From contig JAGKTT010000008.1 of assembly GCA_021153285.1 (NCBI GenBank), forward strand, positions 1-55,861: a stretch of 55,861 nucleotides of DNA, read 5' to 3'. Of the stretch, positions 32,291 through 41,331 are shown in pieces. The notes beneath the pieces are model-generated. The model saw only the letters and a program-made list of their open reading frames with translations, had not been told where the DNA came from and did no database searches. The DNA comes from Bacteroidia bacterium. Its GTDB lineage: Bacteria > Bacteroidota > Bacteroidia > Bacteroidales > UBA932. Numbering within the stretch: position 1 is the first letter of the stretch; every line of letters starts with the position of its first letter. A program made the translations under genes and the position numbers.

Positions 32291-33220
32291 ATGAAAAGAT
32301 TTCTGGCATTATGCCTTACAGCTCTTTGGATCGCGGTTTCCTGCGGTCCCAGCAAGCACGCTGTGCACGTGGAAATGCGTCATCCTTCAAAGACAGGTGT
32401 AGATCTTGTCGGCAAGAATGTAGCGGTGGTGTATCTGGAAGGAGATAATGCAGTTTCTTCAGAGTTCGGTGAGTCAATGGCTGACGGATTTGCATACAGT
32501 CTTGAGCAGGATTATGGCCCGAGCACCCAGATCGGCATATATAGAATGAGAAGCCTGGCTGGAGCGGATTACTCCAGAAAGGATTCTCTTGTCAATATCC
32601 TGATGGATACCGGCTCTGATATTGTCTTTCTTTTCGATACCCTCAAGTTCGGAATAATGACCGTCGGAGGTCCTTCTCGTGTAAGCTACCCGTCATCCTT
32701 GGATTCTTCATATGTCAGCAACGGAAATATTCCATATACAATGAAGCTCTATTGTTACGACGGTATGAATAAGGAAGACAGGGTACAGGCATATGGGGGT
32801 ACGGCAATGGCCAGACCAGAAATTTATTCTAATGGCAAGGATGACAGTACCATCGCGACAGCCAAGGCCTGGAATTCTCTGGGAGTGGAAGGATGGGATG
32901 CTGGAGTGTTGATCGCTGATTCATTCAAATCTCAATGGAAGCACGAGCAGTATTCCATTGTCTATTATGAGGGGGAGAAGTGGTACGATGCTTTAGCTAA
33001 GGCGGAGCAATATGATTGGAAAGGGGCAATGGATATCTGGATGCAGCTTCTTTTTACAAACGACCTGATGAAGCGTGCCTGTGCGGAATACAATATTTCA
33101 GTTGCTTGCTATATGCTTGGTGATTACCAGCTCGCTATGGAATGGCTTGATCTATCCGATAAAGAAAACAAGCTACCTATCTCTGACGCTCTTCGAAAGA
33201 GAATTGATGCTAGAAAATAG
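32291..33220 (+). CDS. Lipoprotein, DUF6340-like, with TPR-type C-terminus
   Basis: The N-terminus MKRFLALCLTALWIAVSCG carries a lipobox-type Cys at residue 18, so a lipidated envelope protein is expected. The C-terminal region (from YYEGEKWYDALAKAEQYDW to the end) has the repeating helix pattern of TPRs. I recognise it as similar to Bacteroidota DUF6340 lipoproteins; the function is unknown. It is the last gene of the nusB run and starts four bases after rimO. A very long palindrome lies directly after it. Confidence 0.78.
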   Translation: MKRFLALCLTALWIAVSCGPSKHAVHVEMRHPSKTGVDLVGKNVAVVYLEGDNAVSSEFGESMADGFAYSLEQDYGPSTQIGIYRMRSLAGADYSRKDSLVNILMDTGSDIVFLFDTLKFGIMTVGGPSRVSYPSSLDSSYVSNGNIPYTMKLYCYDGMNKEDRVQAYGGTAMARPEIYSNGKDDSTIATAKAWNSLGVEGWDAGVLIADSFKSQWKHEQYSIVYYEGEKWYDALAKAEQYDWKGAMDIWMQLLFTNDLMKRACAEYNISVACYMLGDYQLAMEWLDLSDKENKLPISDALRKRIDARK

Positions 33221-33236
33221 CAATTGCCTGAGTAAT

Positions 33237-33294
33237 AATTATTTACGCTGAATCGCCTGCTCCCCGGGGAGCAGGCGATTCAGCGTAAATAATT
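33237..33294. repeat. 58-bp perfect palindrome between convergent genes
   Basis: The left half (33237-33265) and right half (33266-33294) are exact reverse complements, 29 nt each with no spacer; the centre is CCCC|GGGG. It sits 17 nt after the lipoprotein stop and 14 nt before the glpC stop, so it may act as a bidirectional terminator. A zero-loop palindrome of this length is unusual for a bacterial terminator. Confidence 0.9.
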
Positions 33295-33307
33295 GATTGG
33301 TAGCGTG

Positions 33308-34555
33308 TTACTTATTCGCTTCAGAGGTAGCCACAAGATCGAGTGCTTCAGCGAGGATCGAAATAGGATTCTTTACCTCCTTGCTGGTGGACATCTCTAT
33401 CTGCCATTTGCAGGTCTCGCAGTCGCAGGCTACGAAATCAGGCCTGAGTTTCTCGATCTGTTCGAATAACGGTTTACCGATGGCCTGTGATACCTCATAA
33501 TTTTCCTTCTTGAAACCATACGTTCCGGCAATACCACAGCAGTTGCTGTCGAGGATCGTAAGATCTACGCCTGGAATCATACGTAGCAGCTCGGTGGAGA
33601 ATATTCCCCATCCAAGTTTTTCCATATGACAAGGTGTATGATAGGCAATCTTGGCCTTGTAGTCTTTCTTGAAGACAAGTTTGACCTTACCTTCGTCGAT
33701 GAGTCTGTATATGAATCTTGTTCCAAGCTCGATGTAATCCCTTACATCGGAATTGTCCACTCCAAGAAGATGAGGATACTCATCTCTTATTGTGAAATTA
33801 CAAGATGATGACGCTCCGATAACAGGCATCTGTCTTTCGTAAACACTTTTGCGGATGCTTGCTATATTATGCTCGGCATTCTTCTTTGCCTTGTCGATCA
33901 TACAGTTGGCAATGAGAGCAGTTCCGCAACATTTCTCATTCTCAAGAAGATGTACACCGTAACCGAGTGCATTCATCACGCTCACAAGATCTTTACCGAG
34001 CTGAGGATAGTTATAGTTCACATAACATCCGTGGAAATAGCTTACGTGACGTTTGAAAGATTCCTGGAAGGACATCACGTTCTTCTTGTACCAGCTTTCG
34101 AATGTCTTTGTGGCGTACTTTGGGAATGTACGATGCTTGTCGACTTTAAGGACTGCGTCCATAACGACTTTGGTTGGCTTCAGTCCAAGTGCAAAATTTG
34201 CTACTGGAGCTACCTTTGTCACGACACTTCCCATAAAGTCTGTATTTGCAAGAATCATATCACGGAGCTTAGGAGCATCTGTACTATATTTTATTCTTGC
34301 TGACTGGATGATGTCACCGATCCTTACTCCTGAAGGACAGGCTACCTCACAACGCTTGCAGTTAAGGCAATACTTCAATGTATTGTCAAAGAAAAGTCCT
34401 TTTTTCAGACGGAGTCTTTCACCGTCAGGGCCAGCCTGCTTTGGACCCGGATAAAGCGGATTCACCGGTACCACCGGACAATATACAGTACATACGGTAC
34501 ATTTGATGCACTGCTCGAAATTGTTCGCACTTATGTTTTTTTCCTGCATTTTCAT
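33308..34555 (-). CDS. glpC: Anaerobic glycerol-3-phosphate dehydrogenase subunit C
   Basis: GlpC is the iron-sulfur subunit that links GlpAB to the menaquinone pool at the membrane. Two [4Fe-4S] motifs, CIKCTVCTVYCP (residues about 16-27) and CLNCKRCEVACP (about 63-74), are followed by two CCG domains (ENEKCCGTALIANC and SNCCGIAGTYGFKK). 415 residues is normal. It is the last of six minus-strand genes; start at 34555 or 34549 are both possible. The preceding glpB stop is 12 nt upstream. Confidence 0.94.
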   Translation of the reverse strand: MKMQEKNISANNFEQCIKCTVCTVYCPVVPVNPLYPGPKQAGPDGERLRLKKGLFFDNTLKYCLNCKRCEVACPSGVRIGDIIQSARIKYSTDAPKLRDMILANTDFMGSVVTKVAPVANFALGLKPTKVVMDAVLKVDKHRTFPKYATKTFESWYKKNVMSFQESFKRHVSYFHGCYVNYNYPQLGKDLVSVMNALGYGVHLLENEKCCGTALIANCMIDKAKKNAEHNIASIRKSVYERQMPVIGASSSCNFTIRDEYPHLLGVDNSDVRDYIELGTRFIYRLIDEGKVKLVFKKDYKAKIAYHTPCHMEKLGWGIFSTELLRMIPGVDLTILDSNCCGIAGTYGFKKENYEVSQAIGKPLFEQIEKLRPDFVACDCETCKWQIEMSTSKEVKNPISILAEALDLVATSEANK

Positions 34556-34567
34556 CTGATGTTCCTC

Positions 34568-35821
34568 CTACTTCTTTTCAAGAATTCTGTCTGCGGCTGC
34601 AAGGGCGGTTATGATTGCAACTCCTCCGCCACATCCTTCGTACAGTGCGTTTGTTCCTCCTGTCACAGAGCCGATTGCATAAAGATTGGAGATTTTATTT
34701 CCGTCTATTGATGCATTGAGATCTGCATCAACTCTGGCTCCGAATGAAATGTAGTTCTGTTTTTTCCAGAAGTTTGTGTTGAACCAGTTCTCACGGCCTT
34801 CATTGTATGTAAGATCGATTCCGAATACCGGCTCGTAGATCTTATCCGGGGTGGCGATGAGACCTTTGCTGAAGAAACTTCCTGTAGCAAGGACGAAATT
34901 GTCCGCTTCCATACGGATATCATTGAAGTTTACGGTAGAGATATTCCTGATCTGCCCCTTTTCGTCTGCTGTCGATTCTGTCACGGTATCGCCAAGGAAG
35001 AAACGGCCTCCTGCTTTTTCGAATTCAGATTTGAGAGTCATCTGGGTACGGATACCGGGTACTGACGGGGGCATTGTAGCTACAAACATAGTCTTTATTC
35101 CTATGGCTTCACGAAGCTTTTCCACAACAGAAGCGTCTTTGAGTCCGAATACTGCAGGAAGAACTACTATATCTTCGCCCTTGATTAAAGTCTTGATTTG
35201 ATCGGCTGTCTTTTCCCAGATTCCGTCACGGTCCATTACACGTGCAATATTGGTAGATCTCATCTCGCTCGGATTCTTGCGGAGTCTTTCCATTTCTTCC
35301 AGCTTGATGGATGCTATCCTGCACTCAGTTCCCTGTTTTTCAAATGAGTCAGCAAGGAACTTGGTGTTGAAATCAAGGTATCCTAGGATATTGATTATCA
35401 ATGCCTTATTTCCTATTTTCTCTTCTCTTGAGGCAGGAGGAGTGAAATCCCCAAGAGTAAGCCAGGCTGCCTTTCTCTCGCCTGTAGGAGTCACTCTCCA
35501 GCTATTGCGTGAAGCGTCACCATTTACTTTGATTCCGCATTCAGCGAAGAATTCCTTGGCCTGAGCTGCATACTCAGCCACTTTCTCAACACCAAGTACA
35601 GAATATGGATGTTCTGCAGGTAATGAAGCCATAGCTTCCAATGGAGATTCCACCTCTGTTCCATCCGGAAGCCTTCCCAGAAGGTCAAAAGTTCCTGATG
35701 AGAAATGCATTGCGCTTTGTCCTGCTGAGACTATAGCACATTTCTGTCCTGCTTTCTGAAGCTTGATACCGCAGACAAGTCCAGCAAGTCCGCCACCTAT
35801 TATGATTGTATCGAATCTCAT
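34568..35821 (-). CDS. glpB: Anaerobic glycerol-3-phosphate dehydrogenase subunit B
   Basis: GlpB is the flavin (FMN/FAD) partner of GlpA. The start MRFDTIIIGGGLAGLVCG contains the dinucleotide loop (residues 9-14), and the C-terminus has GSVTGGTNALYEGCGGGVAI, typical of the family. 417 residues is normal. The longer frame to 35920 would overlap glpA and is rejected; the ATG at 35821 lies four bases from the glpA stop. Confidence 0.93.
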   Translation of the reverse strand: MRFDTIIIGGGLAGLVCGIKLQKAGQKCAIVSAGQSAMHFSSGTFDLLGRLPDGTEVESPLEAMASLPAEHPYSVLGVEKVAEYAAQAKEFFAECGIKVNGDASRNSWRVTPTGERKAAWLTLGDFTPPASREEKIGNKALIINILGYLDFNTKFLADSFEKQGTECRIASIKLEEMERLRKNPSEMRSTNIARVMDRDGIWEKTADQIKTLIKGEDIVVLPAVFGLKDASVVEKLREAIGIKTMFVATMPPSVPGIRTQMTLKSEFEKAGGRFFLGDTVTESTADEKGQIRNISTVNFNDIRMEADNFVLATGSFFSKGLIATPDKIYEPVFGIDLTYNEGRENWFNTNFWKKQNYISFGARVDADLNASIDGNKISNLYAIGSVTGGTNALYEGCGGGVAIITALAAADRILEKK

Positions 35822-35825
35822 TGTC

Positions 35826-37466
35826 CTATTCTGCTTTATTGGTTTCACATTCCCTGCCTTCCAGGCCGCATACTCCTGAATATATCCATTGCGAGTATTC
35901 GCTCTCTCTGAGAGTGTCACCCCAACAGATAGGATACATTCCTTTCCATCTTTCGTTGACGAAGTTCTTCAGGTCGTTCTTTGCCCTGTCGGTGCATTTA
36001 TGTGCATCTGCGAGCATTCCGGCCGCGCGGCAGGCACAGAGTTCTCCCTGACAGGTACCCATTCCGACGCGGGTACGACGGCGAAGATCCACAAGATTAT
36101 GTACGTCGAGTTCGTCGATGGCGTATCTTACCTCACCGACAGAAACTTCTTCACACTCGCAGACAAGGCTTGCGTCGTATTCGTCCTTCAAGCCGATGTT
36201 CACTGCTCTGGCACCGTGTCTGCCGACTGTGGCTTTGTGAGTCGCTCCAGGCTTTGACCAGGTCTTCAATGAAATCTCGTCGATATTTTCTTTCTCTGAT
36301 CCCGGCAGAGGAGTGTTCATTGTGATACAGCTCTGGTTCACACCGAGTTTCTTGCAGACAAGGTCTGCGGCCCATTCAGCCATAAGTCGGTAGGTCATAA
36401 GCTTACCACCGGTAATGCTGATGAATCCCTTCACTCCGTCTCTTGTCTCGTGGTCAAGGAGTACGATGCCTCGGCTGATGTTTCTGCCTGAAGGATCGTC
36501 ATCTGTCGCAACGAGAGGACGTACACCTGCATATGCCCTGAGGATTCGTGTCGAAGCAAGACTAGGAGCAAGCTTCTCTCCTTCCTTAAGAAGTACATCC
36601 ACTTCATCCGGAGTCACGAACATATTGTCACATTCTTCGAAAGGTATGCGGCTGGATGTCGTACCTATAAGGCAAATTGTATCTCCTGGTACGAGAATGT
36701 CTGCATTGGCAGGCTTTCGGCAGCGGTTAAGAACCACGTTATTTACACGATGACCGAAGATAAGGAGGGCTCCCTTAGCTGGGAACATATTGATTTTCAC
36801 ACCGGCAAGTTCAGCAATGTGCTGTCCCCATATACCACCTGCGTTTACAGTGATCGGGGCATAATACTGTGCCGTCTGTTTAGTGATATGATTGAATACC
36901 TCTACGCCTTTTACTGTGTCACCTTCCTTTATAAGGCTTGTCACTTCGCTGTAGACCAATACCTTCGCTCCGTGAAGCTTTGCGTCAATCACATTCGCTG
37001 AGGTGAGACGGAATGGGTCGACTGCCCCATCTGGAACTTTTACTGCACCGATGATGTCCGGATTGGCTGATGGTTCCATCCGCAGTGCTTCCTTGGGATC
37101 GATGATTTCTGCGTTGATTCCCGCAGCCAGGCAGGACTCTACGAATTTTGCCTGATAGTCGAGATCGTCCTCCGGAAGCGTAAGAAAGAGACCTTCTGTC
37201 TCTTCCACGCAGTGACGCGCAATCTTTCTGAGGATCATATTCTCCTTTATGCACTCTTCCGCTGATTCGCGGTCAGTTACTGCATATCTTGCACCACTGT
37301 GGAGAAGGCCGTGATTGCGTCCGGTCGCTCCTGTAGCAAGATCGTGCCTTTCGATAAGCAGGACTTTGAGTCCGCGCAATGCACAGTCTCTGGCGGTTCC
37401 TGCACCAGTAATGCCACCGCCTACAATGATTACGTCAAAATCATTGCCTCTTGCCGCTGATACCAT
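35826..37466 (-). CDS. glpA: Anaerobic glycerol-3-phosphate dehydrogenase subunit A
   Basis: GlpA oxidises sn-glycerol 3-phosphate to dihydroxyacetone phosphate with FAD. The FAD loop is VIIVGGGITGAGTARDCALR (residues about 13-32); GATGRNHGLLHSGARYAV is the substrate-domain signature; the C-terminus has a BFD-like [2Fe-2S] domain with CECEEVSVGE and GMGTCQGELCACR. 546 residues is normal. It is followed by glpB and glpC, and preceded by the acyltransferase pair 38 nt upstream, which shares the G3P/lipid theme. Confidence 0.96.
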   Translation of the reverse strand: MVSAARGNDFDVIIVGGGITGAGTARDCALRGLKVLLIERHDLATGATGRNHGLLHSGARYAVTDRESAEECIKENMILRKIARHCVEETEGLFLTLPEDDLDYQAKFVESCLAAGINAEIIDPKEALRMEPSANPDIIGAVKVPDGAVDPFRLTSANVIDAKLHGAKVLVYSEVTSLIKEGDTVKGVEVFNHITKQTAQYYAPITVNAGGIWGQHIAELAGVKINMFPAKGALLIFGHRVNNVVLNRCRKPANADILVPGDTICLIGTTSSRIPFEECDNMFVTPDEVDVLLKEGEKLAPSLASTRILRAYAGVRPLVATDDDPSGRNISRGIVLLDHETRDGVKGFISITGGKLMTYRLMAEWAADLVCKKLGVNQSCITMNTPLPGSEKENIDEISLKTWSKPGATHKATVGRHGARAVNIGLKDEYDASLVCECEEVSVGEVRYAIDELDVHNLVDLRRRTRVGMGTCQGELCACRAAGMLADAHKCTDRAKNDLKNFVNERWKGMYPICWGDTLRESEYSQWIYSGVCGLEGRECETNKAE

Positions 37467-37504
37467 AATTTTCTGTAGTTTGAAATGTGCTGATTTATTG
37501 TTGG

Positions 37505-38590
37505 TTATTTCTGTTTCCTTGCTGTTCTTCGAGTCTTCCTCTTATTCATTCTTTCTTCCCTTCTTGCCTGCACCTGCTCCCTCTTGTGAACCATCATACT
37601 TTTCAGATTTTCTCCCATATTTTCTACGAATAGCGGGAATCGCTTCTTTATCAGGTCTACTTTTTCATCGATGAACGAATCTATGTGTCTCTCCTTCTTT
37701 GCATCGTGGATTTCGTCGAAGGTTATCAGGATGCAGGTCTCTTCCGCTTCGCTGAATTCGTGGTTTATGCCTCCACCGAACATTTTCATAGTAGGGGAGA
37801 GACTCATATAAGAATTTACCAATGGCGGAATATTTACTCCGTGCTTTCGGACTGCTGCGTTCAGCAGCTTGTAATCTTCATCGAAATCTTCGGCTGTGAG
37901 GATGCTGTCCATATAAGCCTTGTCGGTCTCAATTACCAGAGGATCGACAGGGGTAACAAGTTTTTCCTTGTCTTCGAAATGTTTGAAAAGGAAATGCTGG
38001 ATCAGATCTCGGGCTTCGCGGTTGTATTCCGGATACATTGTCATCTTGCCGAAGAAATATTTCATATCCGGCTTTTCGATGGCCAATGCTCCAAGTCCGT
38101 CCCAGAGATTATCCAATGCAAAGAGGGCCTTCATACCCGCCTGACGACTCTGATACTCCGGGGCAATGAAACTTCTGCCCAATTCAATTGTATACGGAAG
38201 GTATTCATTGATGAATTTCTCAGAAAAATGGAACATATGGGCAGTCGCCAGTACCGGCTGTCCTTTTTCGTCTATTTTTATGTCTGTACCAAGCAGATAT
38301 CTGTATCCTCCAATGATCTTTTCAGCATCCGGATCCCATACGATCAGCTGCTGGTAAGGATGTTCCATCGTATCGAACTCGTCGATATCCATTGAAAGAC
38401 CACTGCCGCCACCACTGTCACGAAAAGCTTCTTCGCGCAATCTTCCGATCTCCTTCATAATGTTCGGAGAGTCGAAATGATTGACAATGTATATTTCGTT
38501 ATGTCCCTTGTTTGTATCTCTTAATTTCTTGGCAGGGCTAAGCTCGGACTTGATAATGTCCTTGCTTATAGGTGCAATAATAGGTTCCAT
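37505..38590 (-). CDS. glsB: GNAT-type N-acyltransferase, GlsB-like (glycine lipid synthesis)
   Basis: This 361-residue protein has the hemolysin/OlsB-like acyl-ACP N-acyltransferase fold: NKGHNEIYIVNHFDSPNIMK, IIGGYRYLLG and the motif ELGRSFIAPEYQSRQAGMKALF are visible. In Bacteroides the pair GlsB (N-acyltransferase) and GlsA (O-acyltransferase) makes glycine lipids; here the adjacent gene is the matching PlsC-like enzyme, 11 nt upstream. The very basic C-terminus (RREERMNKRKTRRTARKQK) may contact membrane or RNA. Identity as GlsB is by family and context, not tested. Confidence 0.83.
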   Translation of the reverse strand: MEPIIAPISKDIIKSELSPAKKLRDTNKGHNEIYIVNHFDSPNIMKEIGRLREEAFRDSGGGSGLSMDIDEFDTMEHPYQQLIVWDPDAEKIIGGYRYLLGTDIKIDEKGQPVLATAHMFHFSEKFINEYLPYTIELGRSFIAPEYQSRQAGMKALFALDNLWDGLGALAIEKPDMKYFFGKMTMYPEYNREARDLIQHFLFKHFEDKEKLVTPVDPLVIETDKAYMDSILTAEDFDEDYKLLNAAVRKHGVNIPPLVNSYMSLSPTMKMFGGGINHEFSEAEETCILITFDEIHDAKKERHIDSFIDEKVDLIKKRFPLFVENMGENLKSMMVHKREQVQARREERMNKRKTRRTARKQK

Positions 38591-38601
38591 AATAGGTCAG
38601 G

Positions 38602-39417
38602 TTATAGTTCGTATGCCTTTGCCCTGATCTCCTGAGCCCATTCGTAGTCAGATTTTGACTTGTCAAGGCTGGAAACCGGAATCGGCTTGCCGAAAGTGAT
38701 CTTGTATTTTCTACCGGTACTTCTGTACATTTCGTCTGGAAGCAGCATCATAGCGATATTGAACTTCAGACCAAGTTTTTTCTGAAGATTGGCAATTCGG
38801 TAGAAACGTTTTGAATTTTCACCTTCGAAATGAATCGGTATAATATCACGGTCGGTATCACGACTCATCTTGATGAAAGCCTTGCTCCAAGGAAGATCAG
38901 TGATTTTTCCGTCAATCTTTCTGGAACAAAGACCTGCCGGAAATACAAGCATCTGATTATCAGAATGAAATGCTTCACTGATCAGTCTTGGTAGATTTCG
39001 TGCCTGGCCTCCGAGCTTGTTGATCGGAATACCGAGTGGAGCCATTCCTCTGAGATTCATCAGAAGGTCATTAAGGAGGTATTTTACCTTTCCGTCATAT
39101 GCTCTGCCGATCAATGCGCCAAGTGTGACTCCATCAATTGCTCCCAGCGGGTGGTTGGATACAAAAGTATATTTCCTTCCATCCTTCGGCAGCTCTTCCA
39201 GGCCGTGAACTTCAAGTTCCACACCAAGATATTCAAGCGTGTTTTCGCAGAACTCCACACCGACATATCCCTCCTTCAGATATTCGTTTATGAAGTCCAG
39301 ATGAATGAACTTCTTGAACCATCTTATGATGAATTTAGGGATATATCTGGCCTTTTCTCCAGCCTTTGATTCGATTACTTTATCAAGATCGAGTATCTGA
39401 GGTTCTCTTATGCTCAT
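38602..39417 (-). CDS. glsA: PlsC-like O-acyltransferase, GlsA-like (glycine lipid synthesis)
   Basis: The 271-residue enzyme has the acyltransferase catalytic block SNHPLGAIDGVTLG (an H-x5-D variant) near residue 90 and the phosphate/anion block VFPAGLCSRKIDGK near residue 160. Its place directly before the GlsB-like gene suggests that it transfers the second acyl chain to the N-acyl glycine intermediate. The start is three bases after the DUF1846 stop, so it is part of that operon. Confidence 0.83.
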   Translation of the reverse strand: MSIREPQILDLDKVIESKAGEKARYIPKFIIRWFKKFIHLDFINEYLKEGYVGVEFCENTLEYLGVELEVHGLEELPKDGRKYTFVSNHPLGAIDGVTLGALIGRAYDGKVKYLLNDLLMNLRGMAPLGIPINKLGGQARNLPRLISEAFHSDNQMLVFPAGLCSRKIDGKITDLPWSKAFIKMSRDTDRDIIPIHFEGENSKRFYRIANLQKKLGLKFNIAMMLLPDEMYRSTGRKYKITFGKPIPVSSLDKSKSDYEWAQEIRAKAYEL

Positions 39418-39420
39418 AAT

Positions 39421-40884
39421 TTATTCTTTCTTTACAGGATCGCAGGTCAGGCCTACTCCCAACTTCTTGAAAATCTTGTGATCTACCTCGCTGAGCATCA
39501 CTGTCGAATGTACCTGACATCCGTCCAGTTTAGGCAGCTGGTCCAGTGCCTTGCGGCAATTCTCATCAGTAATGCTGAGCATAGACAGTGCGACCAGAAC
39601 TTCGTCTGTGTGAAGACGAGGGTTGCGGCCGTGCAGGAATGAAACCTTGGTCTTCTGGATCGGTGCGATCATTTCCTCCGGTATCAGCTTCACATCGTGA
39701 GGAATGCCGGCAAGATGCTTGGTCGCATTCAATATCAATGCGGCACTCGGACCCAAGAGCGAAGTGGTGCGTGATGTGATGATGGTTCCGTCCTGAAGTT
39801 CAATAGCGGCTGTAGGAACTCCGTAAAGATCCTTTCTTTCCCTGGCTGCTACAGTAGTTCTACGGTATTCAGTAGTAAGCTTTGCCTGCTTGAGAATCAG
39901 TGATATCTTGTTTACCTCGTGCTCGTTGTTTCCCTTCTCGGCGAGATTGCACAGAGCATAGTAATATCTTCTGATGATTTCTTCCCTTGCGGCATTGCAG
40001 CATACATCCTCATCGCTCATACAGAATCCGATCATATTGACTCCCATATCTGTAGGCGATTTATAAGGACTCTCTCCGTAGATTCCTTCAAAGAGGGCGT
40101 TGAGCACAGGGAAAATCTCTATGTCTCTATTGTAGCTGGCTGCCACTTCTCCATAAGCTTCGAAATGGAAAGGGTCGATCATATTCACGTCGTTCAGATC
40201 GGCTGTAGCTGCTTCGTATGCGATGTTCACCGGATGCTTGAGAGGCAGGTTCCATACAGGGAATGTTTCGAATTTAGCATATCCGGCTTTGGTTCCTCTC
40301 TTGTTTTCGTGATAAAGCTGGCTCAGGCAGACAGCCATCTTTCCGCTTCCTGGTCCCGGTGCAGTAACCACTACGAGAGGACGCGTGGTCTCTACATAAT
40401 CGTTCTTACCGAATCCCTCGTCAGAGTCGATCAGAGCTACATTGTTCGGATAGCCTTCGATGGTATAGTGATAGTATACCTTTATACCGAGGCGCTCCAG
40501 ACGTGCCCTGTATGCATCCGCACTTGCCTGACCGTTATAATGGGTCATAACCACGCTGCTCACATAGAATCCGACATTCTCGAATTCTCCGCGCAGACGC
40601 AGAACGTCTTCGTCATATGTGATTCCAAGATCACCGCGCACCTTGTTCTTCTCAATATCCTTAGAGCTGATCACAATGATGATTTCTGCCTCATCCTTCA
40701 GCTGCTTGAGCATATCGAGCTTACTGTCCGGCTTGAATCCGGGCAGAACTCTGCTTGCGTGATTATCATCAAATAATTTACCTCCGAACTCAAGGTAAAG
40801 CTTGTCTCCGAACTGAGCGATACGCTTCTTGATCTGTTCGGACTGTATCCTAAGATATTTTTCGTTATCAAATCCCGTTTTCAT
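39421..40884 (-). CDS. DUF1846-family protein
   Basis: This 487-residue cytosolic protein belongs to the DUF1846 family, of unknown function. The N-terminus MKTGFDNEKYLRIQSEQIKK, the GPGSGKMAVCLSQLYHE loop (a glycine-rich, P-loop-like segment near residue 190) and the end LTCDPVKKE are family features. The ATG at 40884 is used; the longer frame would cross the promoter. It is the first of six genes on this strand (DUF1846, glsA, glsB, glpA, glpB, glpC). Confidence 0.87.
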   Translation of the reverse strand: MKTGFDNEKYLRIQSEQIKKRIAQFGDKLYLEFGGKLFDDNHASRVLPGFKPDSKLDMLKQLKDEAEIIIVISSKDIEKNKVRGDLGITYDEDVLRLRGEFENVGFYVSSVVMTHYNGQASADAYRARLERLGIKVYYHYTIEGYPNNVALIDSDEGFGKNDYVETTRPLVVVTAPGPGSGKMAVCLSQLYHENKRGTKAGYAKFETFPVWNLPLKHPVNIAYEAATADLNDVNMIDPFHFEAYGEVAASYNRDIEIFPVLNALFEGIYGESPYKSPTDMGVNMIGFCMSDEDVCCNAAREEIIRRYYYALCNLAEKGNNEHEVNKISLILKQAKLTTEYRRTTVAARERKDLYGVPTAAIELQDGTIITSRTTSLLGPSAALILNATKHLAGIPHDVKLIPEEMIAPIQKTKVSFLHGRNPRLHTDEVLVALSMLSITDENCRKALDQLPKLDGCQVHSTVMLSEVDHKIFKKLGVGLTCDPVKKE

Positions 40885-40892
40885 ACGGAAGG

Positions 40893-40900
40893 CAAATATA
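40893..40900 (-). promoter_or_regulatory. -7 box for the DUF1846-glsAB-glpABC run
   Basis: On the minus strand TATATTTG matches TAnnTTTG, 8 nt before the DUF1846 ATG; a very short or leaderless transcript is implied. A weak TTGC lies about 19 nt upstream. Confidence 0.45.
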
Positions 40901-40933
40901 ACGTTTATTGCTTTCTTCTGCAAGAAGAAAATA

Positions 40934-40963
40934 CAAAAAAGGGCTGGCATTTCGCCAACCCTT
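40934..40963 (-). terminator. Terminator of RNase P RNA
   Basis: An imperfect stem (AGGGTTGGC pairing with the GCCAGCCCT side, 40940-40963) is followed on the minus strand by TTTTTTGTATTTTC. It lies about 10 nt after the expected 3' end of rnpB. Confidence 0.8.
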
Positions 40964-40971
40964 TATGCAAT

Positions 40972-41318
40972 AGGTAGAACCGTAAGCCGGTTTCTGTTTT
41001 ATCCTGTCATTTATCTTCGCAACCTACCCCCCGGAAAGAGCGGGCCGCCCTTTTGTCCTTGCGGACGCTCCGGTATATTTGGTCTTGCAGGTCTCGGTGC
41101 CGTCACCGCCGTATGTCGCCATACTGCGTCGTGAGCTCTTACCTCGCGGTTTCATCCTTACCCTTTCGGGCGGTTTGTTTTCTGTTACGGCATACATAAG
41201 ATTACTCCCATCTGTGCTTTCCACAGCGAGTCGCCCTTCCTGTCCGGACTTTCCTCTGAATCGTCGACTCAGAGGAAAGTCTCTAAGCCGCGCAAATCAG
41301 CGACAAGTCGTTCTACCT
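40972..41318 (-). ncRNA. rnpB: RNase P RNA (bacterial type A)
   Basis: This is the catalytic RNA that trims tRNA precursor 5' ends. On the minus strand the ends AGGTAGAACG and CGGTTCTACCT pair as P1, the universal GAGGAAAGTCCGGAC (P4 and following region) is near the 5' end, and ACAGAAACCGGCTTACGG is the conserved 3' region. The length of about 347 nt is normal. The gene begins about 13 nt after the OYE stop on the same strand, so no normal intergenic promoter is visible. The ends are set by the P1 pairing and are approximate. Confidence 0.95.
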
Positions 41319-41331
41319 ATATTTCAATGAA

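Noticed and set aside
37685..38395. 236-codon open frame on the plus strand
   Set aside because: It is antisense to the GlsB-like gene and has no recognisable domain.
39919..40776. 285-codon open frame on the plus strand
   Set aside because: It is fully antisense to the DUF1846 gene, Cys/His/Ser-rich, and has no family features; it is a shadow.
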